From assembly GCA_002749535.1 (NCBI GenBank), contig MZZL01000390.1:854253-918252 (forward strand): 64,000 nucleotides of DNA, in the 5' to 3' direction. Positions 35,835 through 48,986 of this stretch are shown one piece after another. Origin of the DNA: Apophysomyces variabilis (taxonomy: Eukaryota; Mucoromycota; Mucoromycetes; Mucorales; Mucoraceae). Made by a program: the position numbers and the translations under genes. How positions within the stretch are numbered: position 1 is the first letter of the stretch; every line of letters starts with the position of its first letter. The notes beneath the pieces were generated by a model that was given only the letters and a program-made list of their open reading frames with translations, had not been told where the DNA came from and did no database searches.

Positions 35835-36535
35835 TTGCGTTAAATACCCTTGTACAAAAAACATTTGCAAAAAAAGAAACGACAAGTAATACTAATGTAG
35901 CGTTAGAAAGATCGAATTCTTGTACATATCAATTACAATAATAGAAAAGCTTTTATCGCACGCCACTTGGCTTTTTCTCTTCTAATTGCTGTTTACACTA
36001 TTTTTACATCCTCTGCTTAGGAAGCCTTGTCACACAATGCAAAGATTTTAATGTGAAGGATCAGTGATGTGACTCAAACTAACAATTTCGAGATCATGAA
36101 ATCGATCGTTATAGCTGAATGTTAGCTAAGATCAATCATGTCAAAAGCAAGGTATAATATGGATAGCAGGAAGTTCGGAAAGGGAATCGTGGCCTGTTTG
36201 CAAGCTTACCATATCTGGCCATGTAAGACCTTGCCTCAATATACCGACTTTGTTTGGCTCATTTCCGAAGAGTGCATCGTAACCATATCACGTAATGAGC
36301 TCTTTCTAGGTGACCAAGAAGTTCATTATTAATTCCTCAGCGTATAATAGATGCTACTATTGGGTGTATCTTTCATTGAATAGACTGAGTCATACGCATT
36401 GCAGTAGAAAGTATCCGAGGGTAAAAAATAAGCAGGACAAATAAACAAATGCGTATTGGTTGTTTGTTTGAAGGATGAGCCATCGCTTTAAGAAAGAGAA
36501 ATAAACCATTCCTTGATGGACCTTTTCCTGCTAAA
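35835..36535. other. intergenic, no gene seen
   Basis: About 700 bases. A 64-codon plus frame at 36138-36332 starts with ATG but shows no motif; it might be a small gene, but I cannot support it. Confidence 0.5.
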
Positions 36536-38136
<1,601 letters not shown>

Positions 38137-39242
38137 AATCAAAGAAAAAATGACACAGGCACATCGTATCCTAACGAGCACAGCAACGCAGTGTGGGGAA
38201 CCTGGTGTATCTTCATATCTTGCGTAGATGAGATATGTACATATAGTGTTCATTAAATATGAAGCTTAAGCTGTTCTAAACAAACTTTAAGTCCATAAAA
38301 ACAGGCTCCAGTTGCCAGCAAACAAGAAACGAATATGTACATCATTTATATGTCATTTTACAAGCTACGAAAACTTTTCTTCTTCAGTGGACCCAAGATT
38401 TTATTCAGGCGTCATCAAGCGGTTAAGGACGCTTTGTTGCGATGTTTACTAGAGGAAAGTCCCGAGGGTTAATTCTAGCTAATCAAAGGCAAAGCTTTAG
38501 CCGGAACTATGAGCTAGAGAACTGAATAGACTAGCAAGAAAATCGGCTTTTTTGAGAAGAATATGCCCCGTGGGAGGACTAAAGGCGGTTTAACGCACGA
38601 ATTGATTTCTGACTGTTTTAACATGTACCATCGATATAAGAGTATGTGATAAGCACTATGTATACCAGTAGATCCGAATGAATGATGTAGTACAAAGCTT
38701 AACAACTCTCCTGAAATGGACAAAGACGATTGGTGTTATTAATGAGTTTGTGGCCATTCGAATGTTTAAGAAGAGATGAGATGGTACGGGCACGCCATTT
38801 TCAATACGGGACTCTTATTGAGAGTTTGAGTGTGTGAGAGACAGAGCGCGCGCGCGCGAGAGAGAGAGAGAGGCAGATAGGCATACTAGGTTGAAGCGGC
38901 TGATGAATTTTGATTTCCAAGTTGGTGGTGCCATTATGTGCCAATATTATAGTCTTCTCTCTTTTTGTCACACTTCTTCCCTTTTCCCTTTTCCCACCTT
39001 CATCATCTTAGCTACTTCCTCTTATTTAGCGATCCTCGCGCTTTATTGCTTAATCGGTAAGCCACTGTTCACCTCTTTCTTGGAAAGGGGTTACCCAAAA
39101 AAACGCCCCTAAACTCATGCTCCATCTCTCTTTTTCTTTTTTTTTCCTTCTTCTTTCTTTTTCTTGTTCTTCTGTTTCTCTCTTTCTCATTTAGACGCGT
39201 ACGTAAATTCATACCTTACCATACCTTGTTATACTTTGACCA
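38137..39242. other. 1.1-kb intergenic region with repeats
   Basis: Holds the subtilase 3' UTR and the promoter and leader of the RAP1/RSR1 gene. Just before the GTPase start (about 39120-39192) is a long, almost pure pyrimidine tract ending CATTTAG, probably part of the 5' leader or a leader intron. A dinucleotide repeat is listed separately. No ORF with a motif was seen. Confidence 0.55.
38843..38873. repeat. compound CG/AG microsatellite
   Basis: An uninterrupted GC-dinucleotide run (about six and a half units) passes directly into an AG run (about seven units). It lies about 370 bp upstream of the RAP1/RSR1 start. Alternating CG tracts can adopt Z-DNA and the whole is prone to slippage. 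Confidence 0.9.
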
Positions 39243-39953
39243 ATGAGAGAATACAAAATTGTGGTGTTAGGCTCCGGAGGTGTCGGCAAATCAGCTTTGG
39301 TAAAGTAGTTCGTCTGTTAACATACTATTGTTTTTTTTTTTTTGTTGCCTTATCTTTTGACTCACCCATCTACACGTGTTCACAGACCGTCCAATTTGTA
39401 CAATCCATTTTCGTCGAAAAATATGACCCAACGATCGAGGACTCATATCGTAAACAGGTCGAAGTGGATGGACAGCAATGCATGTTGGAAATTCTGGATA
39501 CAGCAGGCACAGAACAATTTACAGCAATGCGGGATCTGTACATGAAAAACGGTCAAGGTTTTCTTCTGGTCTTCTCGATCACAAGTATGGTGACCCTGAC
39601 AGATCTGCAAGAACTGAGAGAACAGATTATACGAGTGAAAGACACGGAAAATGTACATCGTCATAATCCAACAAAAGGGGTTGTTTCAGCGTTCCTTATT
39701 TATTTTTCTTTATCTTTGAAAGGTACCCATGGTACTTGTAGGTAACAAATGCGATCTCGAGGATGAGAGAATGGTATCGAGAGAACAAGGGATGATGTTA
39801 TCGCAGCAATGGGGAGAAAGGCCGTTTTACGAAACATCAGCAAGATACAAAATCAATGTCGATGAGGTCTTTTATGATCTCGTAAGGCAGATCAACAGGC
39901 AAATGCCGCCAAAAGACAAACACAAGAAGAAACTCAAGTGTCTTATCCTGTAA
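39243..39953 (+). CDS. RSR1: Ras-family GTPase RAP1/RSR1 (BUD1)
   Basis: Membrane-bound small GTPase; fungal RSR1/BUD1 marks sites of bud or tip growth upstream of Cdc42. Three exons (39243-39299, 39386-39652, 39723-39953) give exactly 184 aa, the length of animal RAP1. P-loop GSGGVGKS (10-17), effector loop YDPTIEDSY (32-40), DTAGTEQF with Thr at position 61, the mark of RAP as opposed to RAS (Gln61), NKCDLEDE, and ETSA(R)YK specificity motifs are all present. The C-terminus is a lysine-rich stretch plus a CLIL CaaX box, predicting geranylgeranylation (Leu at the end). Introns of 86 and 70 nt, the first splitting the protein after the P-loop. Function is inferred from family. Confidence 0.93.
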
Positions 39954-40404
39954 TCCGAATAGTTATACCTTCAGTTTATCAACGTAGTGCGGAGCCCGTC
40001 CAAAATATCCTATAATACTGTTCGTTTAAAAAAGCAGAACTCTGTGTAGTAAATACATCGATGTCAGCCGACTGCATTAGCTGCACAGTCTGTTTAAAGA
40101 TACCTTTTTACATAAGCTGACGGTTTGCTTTTCTTTCCTTTTTTGCAAATGGATGCAAGGACATTCAGAAACTCAGAGCGGAAAAAGTTCTGTGCGAAAT
40201 TTAAACGTTATTTTCTTCTGCATATCGGCTACTGTTAACCGCACGATGGTTTAACAAAGTTATTATATAATCTTAACCAAAAGAAAAGTACAAAAAGCGA
40301 TGCATAACAATGTAAGATAAACTAAAATCATTTTCGTAGCATGATGGGTAGATGAAAGAAAAGGGGGTATGATAATAGCATCGTGTATATTTTTTTTCCC
40401 TTTG
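39954..40404. other. convergent intergenic region
   Basis: About 450 bases between the 3' ends of RSR1 (+) and the membrane-protein gene (-). Should hold both terminators; no other feature seen. Confidence 0.55.
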
Positions 40405-41813
40405 TCAGTAGTCGTTGTAGACACGTAAATCGCCAGCTAAAATGTAGGCTAAACCAACCGTCAGACCTACAGCAACCACGACATAAGCTGTTCCAACTAC
40501 AACTGGTTTCCACCTGGGTGCGACCATGGAGGACCGGACGATGGCGGCCGTCGTCACTCCGACGATCATGCAGAAACCTGCGCAAACATACTCGGTCACC
40601 GGTACGAAAAGCATCCGGTAATAACGCTTGTCCTCGTGAAATCCAAGGTATGCGACGTATGCAAATAGAGCATACAACAGGGCTATGGTCCAACTGCGGC
40701 GAACCAAAGCTAGTCCATAAACTTGGTTGACCAAAAAGATAACGAGAAATCCATAAGAAAAGATCTGCCATGTGGTTCCCGGTTGACAGAACGCGGTAAG
40801 TGTTCCATGAAGAAATACCCAGGTTTCCAAAAGCAGTACCCATGATTTGTCACGGTGACTCTAGAAAGACGAAGATGTCAGGTGAGATCAATAGAAAAGA
40901 AAAGGTTACCGTATGCAGGAAAGTAGCGGATTGCCACAGTAGCAGACATTGATAAGTGAAGCCTAACAAGTGACCTATTGTTCCCTCCTATCATTCGGTT
41001 TTGTCCACGAGGATAAGAAATCAAAGGATACGAACCTGTTGCTTTTTAATTAATCCTTACCGCAGGATGATAGTGGAAGTTGTACACGGTCCCGAAGCTT
41101 ACGAGGTAACCATGATATCTTTTAGTAAATTGTATTACGTCTTTTATCAATTCTGATTGTGGCCTTCTCCCGAAGCCGAAAATAATTCCACGACTAAATA
41201 ACAGAAGAAAGGGTTTAAATTATTCGTCAGGACAGATTGCTGTATGTTTACTTTGGAATGGCTAATATCAGTGCAATTACTAAGATAGAGATGACTGAGC
41301 CTTGGGCAGACGCTTCGGCAACATCCATGGCCAAACCATCGTAAGTTAGATGCGTCTGTAAAACTTTGTAGACAAGCATGAATCCGTTCAAATAGATCAT
41401 TTGCCAATTCCACCATTGATAGGAATTGCTCCATTTTGATATGCCTAATTGTTGTATCCGACTCAAAATCCACCATTGCCCTAGTTGATGCAACATGTAA
41501 CCTCCCCATGCCACCATGCGACCTACTAATGAAGCATCCACTCGCCGCCAGGGATATGCAAACGGCGTCGATTTTCCTAAGCATAGCTTAGCTTCGCACA
41601 GAGAGGTTTCGTCACGAATGCTTTACCGTCCATAATACGGGTACCCCGAATGACGAACCGACCTAAACCCATTTCACCGCGAAGTGGTCGTGCATTATAC
41701 AAATCAGACCATGTGGTTGGCCACAGAGCCAAGACCACGACTATGGCAGAAAAGGCTAACGAGGTCCCTAAATATAGGCCAAACAGCCATGACTTTGGGA
41801 TGGCTTTCCCCAT
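40405..41813 (-). CDS. polytopic membrane protein of unknown function
   Basis: I do not recognise a named family. Five exons (41813-41627, 41576-41252, 41193-41061, 40987-40910, 40860-40405) give 392 aa. About nine to ten hydrophobic segments are predicted: one near residues 8-30, one near 140-165, and a tight set from about 185 to the end. The most distinctive part is the junction of exons 3-5: FTKRYHGYLVSFGTVYNFHYHPAEGTIGHLLGFTYQCLLL, then HRDKSWVLLLETWVFLHG, where several His and Glu residues sit in or next to membrane helices, as in metal- or haem-binding sites. I recall similar blocks (HPxEGTxGHLxGFxY) in uncharacterised fungal proteins, but cannot name them. The 78-nt exon 4 is recovered only by splicing. 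ATG 41813 is well placed; all phases fit. Confidence 0.75.
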
Positions 41814-42112
41814 TTCGATGAATACAACCTTGTAAGTTACTGGCGGAGATCATACGATCGAAGCTACGGGACTCCAATAGAAAGGAACGAGACCGTCATC
41901 AGATATATTCAATGTAGCCGACGTTCTTCTGTAGGCGCTTGAACCTAACAGTCGCAATAAGCGAAGGAATCTGTTTCATGGGTCAAGCCAAAGCCTATGG
42001 TTGCCTGATCCTTGCTTCTTTTGTTCTTTTTTATGCATGCATAGATCGTTGATTCAGTAATTTTAAAGAATAAATTTTCGCATATGTACAAAGGTTGTTA
42101 AGTGAATACATC

Positions 42113-45100
42113 TTAATTATCATCTTCCTGACGTCGTACTGAAGACCCGACCGAAGATTGTACTGACGACTGTTTAGCTTTTTTGGCCAAAGCCTGCCAT
42201 TCTTTCGCTTAGTAAAACGATCAATTTATCGTTTTATTACCTTCTTCTCTTTAGCTTCCATTTTCGCTTGTCGTTCCTGTTGCTTTTGTTTCTCACGAAG
42301 CTCTTTTTTTCTATCTTTCTCTGCCTGCTTTTGCGCTCTTTCCTCAATTTTCTGTCGTCGTTTTAAATCCCTCTCTTCTTTTTCCGCCTTTATCTCTTCT
42401 AACGGCCGTTTCCTCTTCGACTTTTTCTCACTGCCAGGTAATCCACTGCCACCACTAGCAGCACCATCTCTCCCCGTTCTTCTTCTTCCAGCAGCACTAG
42501 TTTTGTTGGCTGGCGGATACCGAGGTCGATTACGATAGCGGTTAGGTAAATATTCATCCTCGATTAAGCCTTGAGGTGATTCACCCAATTTCTTTCGAAA
42601 AAATGGTCGTAGAAGTCCTATTACATCACGCTCGGAAGCAATTGGTGTGAATGCCGCTGGAGGAGGGTATTTGTACAGAGGCTCTACATCTAACTGGTGA
42701 GATGGTCTATCCGCTTCGCTAGTCGGCGACCTTACCTTTGTTCTCGCTAGATTTATCGGGAACATAAGAAAGTTAGTGCATCACTTACTATAGAGCTGTA
42801 TTTTCTTACGTTTTAATGCTCTCTTCTTTTTGTTTACTTTTGCCAAACCATAACCGGGAAGGAATCTAAGCAGTTACCATTCGCGGGTTTGTCCTTTGTT
42901 AAACGAATCCCGCACTTACCGAGAAAGCAGTTACATTGTACTCTTTGTCGAGACCAAGCTCTTTAAATCCAAAGAAATCTTCGCCTAGATCTTCTCCAAA
43001 TGCTCCCCTATTGTAAAGTAAGTTCTCATTATTGAAAAATCAAAACAACTTACGTTGTGAAATTTTCTTCATCCTCGAAAAGTGCATCCTCATCTTGCAC
43101 AGTCTTCTCCACAGGACCCTTAATTGTCAAACAAGTCAGTCTTGCAAGCAGATACCACAATAAACTTACAGATAAGATATCTTGATACGACGATTCTAGC
43201 TTACGATGTAATTCTTCCAAACGATGACCGTAACGTTCCACATCGTCTACAATGTATGATTCCAGTTCTGAAAGATCCATTACCCCGTTATCGTATAGTG
43301 TGTGCATGATAATCTCCTACGAAAACGTTACAATCTGGCCATATCAAGGTCCGTATCAAGACTTACTTCGCTCGTCATTTCGCGCGCATAATCATCCCAA
43401 TAACACCGCAGTGTCTTACCCATGTTAAGCATATAGTCCATAAAAAGCTCTGTCAGCACGTTCAACGCGCCAGTCTGTGCTCCCTCAAAACCAGCATGAG
43501 CAAGCAATTTCGTCAGCACCCTCTGTAATAATTGTTGGCCAGATGTCGGATTAATGATCAAAGGGGGGATAGGATTCTGTTTAGTAGCGGATGAAGATGA
43601 GATAGACATAGGAGCGGTATCGGTGATACTGGGTCCAGCCTCATCAACCGCTAAGGAGGATGAATCGGTTTCGCTGAGCTGGTTTTCGGGGTTCTCTGCT
43701 AGCATGGAGGATGTAAGCGCTGATATCTACAGAAGAATAAGCTTTGTAAGGGTTTGATTCTCAAATATCACATCTACATACAGGTAGATTATTACGAACA
43801 GCATTGCATTTCGCATACACATGCCGAATCGCTCTCAATTTTTGCAGGTTTTTTTCCACCATTCTATGCAGGCCATGGTTTGGAAATGATACAGATGGAT
43901 ACACGTCTAACGGGAACTCTGTATATCTAGTATCAAACCACATTAGTACGTACCTTAAACAGGACCACATTACCTCTTTGGCCGATTCGCAGAATCTTGA
44001 TCGATGCTATCTAATGATGACCTCCGATTTATGCATCGTCGTTTTGCCAACTCATCCCCATCCATCACATCTTCCGGCACTCCTGCTATTTCGGGTATGC
44101 CGCTTCTTAAGGAATACTCAGGCAAGAACAAATCAGTGCGCGATGCATCATCCTCTTCCGTCTTAGGCTTAGTCATTCGACGTGAGAAGAAAGCATCAAG
44201 GTTCTCCTCGTCACTGGATTCTAGGTCGAATTCGTCATAGAGACTTGCATTCAATCCTCTGCGCTCTGTCCATTGACAGAATTTTTCGTTTGTGCAACGC
44301 ACTAACTTTTGCGACGCCTCTGCGTCTGCATGAGTATGCTCCATCATAGCAAATCGTTCCATATCCAGCGAATTACGCAATAGGGCTTGCCGTTCGCCAA
44401 ACGGGAATTGCACCTGTTTTTCTAGAGTAGTCTTCATAATTGCTTAGATGTAAAACAACTAACATCAGTCCACGACTTACGCCCATCTTAGCTCTGGTCT
44501 TCTTCGTTATCTCTCGCCAGACTTGATCCTGAAACTCTCCCAGGTCTGCATCTATTTCCGCGCTAATGTCCTTTTCCTCTTGTTCCAAGTCAATATTGGC
44601 AGCCTGTCCATTGCTATCCGAAGAGTTCACGTGTTTGCCGCTATAAGCCGTACGTGACATATCACGTTCCGATGCGAAACGTGCACCTTCATTATCATTT
44701 ACTGTCACTTGATTCCCAACAGTATCTGTGCTAGATGGCGGTGCCACGCTTGATCCCCGCGTAACAGAACGTTCGCGAGAAGGTTGTGATAAGTTGTGAT
44801 CGGCGTTTACCGCTGGTGATCCCATGCGCTCGCTTTTTACAGGGTGTTTATGTGTTCCCGGAGCCTATAATCCCATCTATAAACCGCTGACTTCAGGTTG
44901 AGCAATTTTTACCTTTCGATTTAATCGTGGCGCATCAGTGTCGTCATCCTCACTCGCATCATCTCCTTCCTCATCTGCCTCTACCTCGGACCGATCTTTG
45001 ATTGTAATATCCGGAACACGAGCCAATAACCTATCCGTTTTTTTGCGCATTGCTATTGCGTGCTTACGGAAAGGATTTGTCTAAAGCGTCCCAGTTATCA

Positions 45101-46579
45101 CAACTGATAAAGCCTTTATACATCCGTTACATACCGGTTCAGAGTTATAGACAAGACAATTTTGATAGATTAGATAAAGGTCGTCTGCGAATTCTTTCTT
45201 TGACTTATATTGGAACTGTTTCATTTTTTTGGTTACTGTTCCCAGATCCATTGGTCGCTTGATCACTAAATAACAGATTCAGTTAATCATTGAAATTTTT
45301 CACAATTGATACGAACCGTCAAAATAATCTGGAGCTTCACGTTTAGTAACCTTGTTCAAAAATGGAGTGGAATGCTCCTGCGAAAAAGGTAAACCACCAT
45401 TCTTTGTTCGTTCGCCTCGACTTACCGTGAAATTTTTGAGATCGTTCAAAACCTTTTCACATGCGTCATATAATTCCTCTTGCCCGATTTTATCGTCATT
45501 TGCCTAAATTTCATTGGTCTTAACAATCTTATCCAGATATACAACACAAACAGAAACTATATACCCATTTCGAACGATGTGGCTTAAATTCAGACAGTAA
45601 ATTCTGTAGTTCCCTGTCGGTAAGTGATGTCTGCGTCCGGTTAGCTGCTATGCCTTGTAAGAGATACTAGATAGCAATTCGAGGTATCAGATATACTGTG
45701 CATTAACTTTTTGTATGGTACCTTTAAATTGAAGTTGCCGCTCGCATTGAACATAGATAACTTTCCGATCTGAGTGAGTGATATATGCTGAATTAGGCTT
45801 TTCTTACCGAATGATTGTTAAGATTATCTTTTTCCTCTTCATTCAATTCTGCCTGAGTCTCGAATTCCTAATCCGTCCATTTAATAAGAGAGACAGAAAA
45901 GGCATCGACATCTCTACCTCCAATTTCTGCTGTTCGATCATCACTTTATGATCATATTCCAGCGTATGATAGACATCCCACAACGGTGCTCGTGCCATTT
46001 GTTCGGCAGACACTAAACCTACTCCAGCAGATGTGTCGGGTTCTATCCATATATGTATACAACTTCTAGTTAAAAGACTTGTTTATCAGTAAGTCGTATA
46101 CCAGCTGAACTAGACTCATTTTCTTCCAATGCTGGCGTCGATTGCGTTGATGACGGCTTTGCATCGCTTCGTGGTCGATGAGCACGTGGTGGAGAAAGAT
46201 TGTCAAGTTCAGAGTTATTTGGCATCGGTAATTCGTATGCTGATTCACATAGCCGATCCAGATCGATACGACTTTCGCGACAACAGGGGCGATCTGAATG
46301 AAATAAGTGGGGTATAAACTGTTCAAACAACATAGTGCGTACGCGGAATGCAGCAATTTCAGGTTCTGTTCTGGTATATTCCGCTGTAGTAGGTGAATCT
46401 GTTCGTAATACGGCTGTAAATGCGAGCCATTTGGCAAACGTGTCGAGAGCGGCTTCAAAATACTGCGTCTCGGAAGGCGTCAAGAATCTGGTGTGTATGC
46501 CCTTTTCCGAGATATCTTTAGCTAGAACAAACGACAGCTGGGACCAAGGTGGAAGGTGATTCAGCTGTCTGCTAGTCAT
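42113..46579 (-). CDS. SPT7: SAGA complex subunit Spt7
   Basis: Structural core subunit of the SAGA histone-acetyltransferase co-activator. Nineteen exons give 1168 aa: 46579-46102, 46042-45918, 45867-45808, 45769-45722, 45666-45565, 45503-45426, 45377-45317, 45265-45135, 45080-44913, 44864-44481, 44413-43974, 43926-43782, 43726-43367, 43316-43170, 43118-43054, 43007-42920, 42865-42810, 42730-42241, 42193-42113. A bromodomain lies at about 270-375 (ZA/BC landmarks [15 protein letters not shown] and [11 protein letters not shown] with the acetyl-lysine-binding Asn). A histone fold lies at about 790-870 ([19 protein letters not shown]), used in yeast for pairing with Taf10. The N-terminal [20 protein letters not shown] also fits the family. 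The C-terminus is Lys/Glu/Gln-rich coiled coil. Introns mostly 45-80 nt. Confidence 0.9.
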
Positions 46580-48347
46580 GGCCACGGAACAATAACCTTC
46601 CCTTCTGACGTTGGGCGGAGAAAAAGAGAATCAAGAAATGGAAGTGCTGTGGCCCCGCCTTTGAGCCTTTTCAGCATCATCCCTTCTGTCGGAAATTGAA
46701 AAGCCTTGGTGAGCCAGCAATACGAATTTGAACGGACTTCCAAACGGATAGTTCGGCTACTCGTACTAACTTGCAAGAATCCAAGTTCCTCGATGAATGG
46801 GAAACTCGTGCAGCTTAAAAATATTCATGAAACGTTTTGAAAAGAAACACTTGTTTACATGAGTTAAAATATTTAATAACGACTACATGCAATCTGAGTG
46901 CATGGAAACTTTCTATGAGAGACAAGAAAGCTTTCTTTCCTTATCTATTTCAATTCAACAAATAAAGTTGCTTGATTAGCTTGGCCATTTCTTCAGTTTC
47001 TCCTTTCATTAACCTTGCTTTATCTGCTAGACATATTGCTCTTTCCTGATATTTAATATCGTTAATCACTCGCAGAATATTGTGAACGATACTGCATTGT
47101 TAGAATCCAATAAGCATCATTACATCCATATCATCAACTCATATGTATTAGTTATATAGCGTACCTTACTCTCTAGCTACATAGTTAGGCAGGATATGGT
47201 GTTATAATATGTAATTTTCTCAAGGAGAAACTGCTACGCCGCTGGTTAAAAAGCTAAGGCACAATTTTCCTTGGACTCCGAAACAATACTTGCGAGATAT
47301 GATATTCTATTTGGCAATAGTGGTTACTAGGTTTCAGGAACATACTTGCTCTCATCAGTGAAAAAAAAAAGGAAAAAATGCCTTGGCTTGGTAGCGAGTA
47401 AGAAACATGAAAGAGATATAAACGAAGTTACAAGAACAAGGTAAGAAAATAGAACAGGTCCACAGCTAAGGGACGGGAAGGGTATATAAACAGGGAAAAG
47501 AGAACAGAAAGTGAGTTGAGATTATCCTGGGATACGTAATTTTGCTATCCACTTCCGATCTGTCTAAAAAGTGGGCGAGACGCAAAGATGATAAGTTTTG
47601 CGACTGGACTTCAAGGAGCTTTCATCGAACATAAACTAAATCGACAACATCGACATGGCACTATGTATGCTAAGTAACGTAAACAACAACAAAAAAAAAG
47701 ACAGAGCGACATTGCATCGTCATCTTCGCGTCGTGAACGGAGCTTATCTTCTCCTCCTGGTATCCACTCAAAGTGTTCCGAGTAGATTCCATACATGTTA
47801 GAGGCAAATAAATATATATGCCATGTACTGTTATGGTCGATTGTCGGGAATTTTAAGTTTGCAAAGACAGACTACCAAGATAATGTCCCTGGAAACATTT
47901 TCCACGGACGAACTATGGATTATGGGCAATGGGATTCCATGATAGCAAGTCCTCATAAGCGAATTTTCACAGTAATCAACAGGTTCCAATCCTTTTTATT
48001 TGTGATATACGAATCTATGCGCAAATGTTTTATTGCGAAACTGAATACCAGATATAGACCTCGATAGCTAACTAATTATTCCAATTACTTGCCGTGAGCG
48101 GTTTCCCTAATGGTTTTTTATTCCAACATTTTCATGTCGTCCTCCCATCAAAATAAGGGATGGGTTAAGTGGATTTGTGTCACGCTTGTCAGCTTTTTTA
48201 AACTCATTGCTGTCCATCTGTGTCATGCATTGCACACAGAGGTGCTAATGCACGTGAATAGATAAAGCTATATTTTGAAAATTGGCGCCGTAACCCTGTC
48301 TCTTCCACATCTTCTTCTTTATTACGTCGCTCTTTCTTATATTATCC
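46580..48347. other. 1.8-kb divergent intergenic region
   Basis: Lies between the SPT7 start (-) and the bZIP start (+) and must hold both promoters. A coding-like plus-strand segment near SPT7 is listed separately. A TATATAAA box at 47483-47490 on the plus strand has no gene close downstream. Small frames at 47611-47796 (-) and 47795-48067 (+) show no motif. No RNA gene recognised. Confidence 0.5.
46612..46818 (+). pseudogene. possible two-exon coding fragment next to SPT7
   Basis: On the plus strand an open frame rich in Lys and Cys (EKKRIKKWKCCGPAFEPF) runs to a GTGAGC donor at 46709. A 69-nt intron carries a perfect TACTAAC branch box at 46764-46770 and ends TTGCAAG at 46777. The next exon continues in frame (ESKFLDEWETRAA) to a TAA at 46816-46818. 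No upstream ATG is in frame, and further upstream sequence is antisense to SPT7 exon 1. It may be the 3' remnant of a duplicated or displaced gene, or chance. Confidence 0.3.
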
Positions 48348-48986
48348 ATGTCCTATATTTCCTCTCTGAACCTTATCAATACGGATTCGTCTGTTGATTC
48401 TGTTGCAAATGTGGAGTCATTCAAGGACGAGCTCACACTATGGGCAAATGCTCAGTTCACCTTTCATACTAATAATTCTTTTACGAACACTATTACTACG
48501 GAAATATCTGGCAATGAAAGTTGCGATACCACAGAGTCGCGAAGCAAAGAAGAATTTCTGGAGAAAAATCCCTCACATCACAGCCTCTCCCATCACCCCT
48601 CGCCGGAAGGCTCCTTTTCTGGTCTACCACGTTTAGCACCTGCTTTGCCAAAAACCGAAACAACGATTAATAATACCTCTCCAACATTTGCAAATCCGAG
48701 CAAGAAGCAGCGGGCTGAGAGTAGAGACAGCAAAGAAAAGCTTCTAGCAGATGAAGACAAGCGACGACGAAACACAGCTGCATCCGCCCGCTTCCGGATG
48801 AAGAAAAAGTTGCGAGAGCAAGCACTAGAGCAGAAGGCAAAGGAGATCACGACGAAGGCCGAGAACTTAGAAATGAGAGTGAAAGAGTTAGAAATGGAAG
48901 CTAAATGGCTTAGGGCATTGGTAGTCGAGAAGGACCCAAAGCTATTGAAGGTCATTGAAAGCTCAGCAGGCAATGCAACACATTAA
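48348..48986 (+). CDS. bZIP transcription factor, CYS3/Zip1/Gcn4-like
   Basis: Nuclear dimeric DNA-binding protein, 212 aa, intronless. The basic region (about 138-158) reads DEDKRRRNTAASARFRMKKK, the N-TAASARFR signature shared by Neurospora CYS3, S. pombe Zip1 and related fungal regulators of sulphur and amino-acid genes. A leucine zipper follows (LEQKAKEITTKAENLEMRVKE...). The N-terminal half is Ser/Thr-rich with acidic patches and an NTDSSVDSV stretch, as in activation or degron regions. A role in sulphur amino-acid metabolism is inferred from the basic region only. It is isolated, with over 1.5 kb free on each side. CYS3 itself is 236 aa, so length is similar. Confidence 0.88.
   Translation: MSYISSLNLINTDSSVDSVANVESFKDELTLWANAQFTFHTNNSFTNTITTEISGNESCDTTESRSKEEFLEKNPSHHSLSHHPSPEGSFSGLPRLAPALPKTETTINNTSPTFANPSKKQRAESRDSKEKLLADEDKRRRNTAASARFRMKKKLREQALEQKAKEITTKAENLEMRVKELEMEAKWLRALVVEKDPKLLKVIESSAGNATH

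Noticed and set aside
36138..36332. 64-codon plus frame with ATG between SCC2 and the subtilase
   Set aside because: Too short to separate from chance without a motif, homologue or transcript.
46576..46776. Minus-strand frame whose stop overlaps the SPT7 start (CCATGA)
   Set aside because: It has no ATG (TTG only), cannot be joined to SPT7 in frame, and competes with the better-supported plus-strand splice model.
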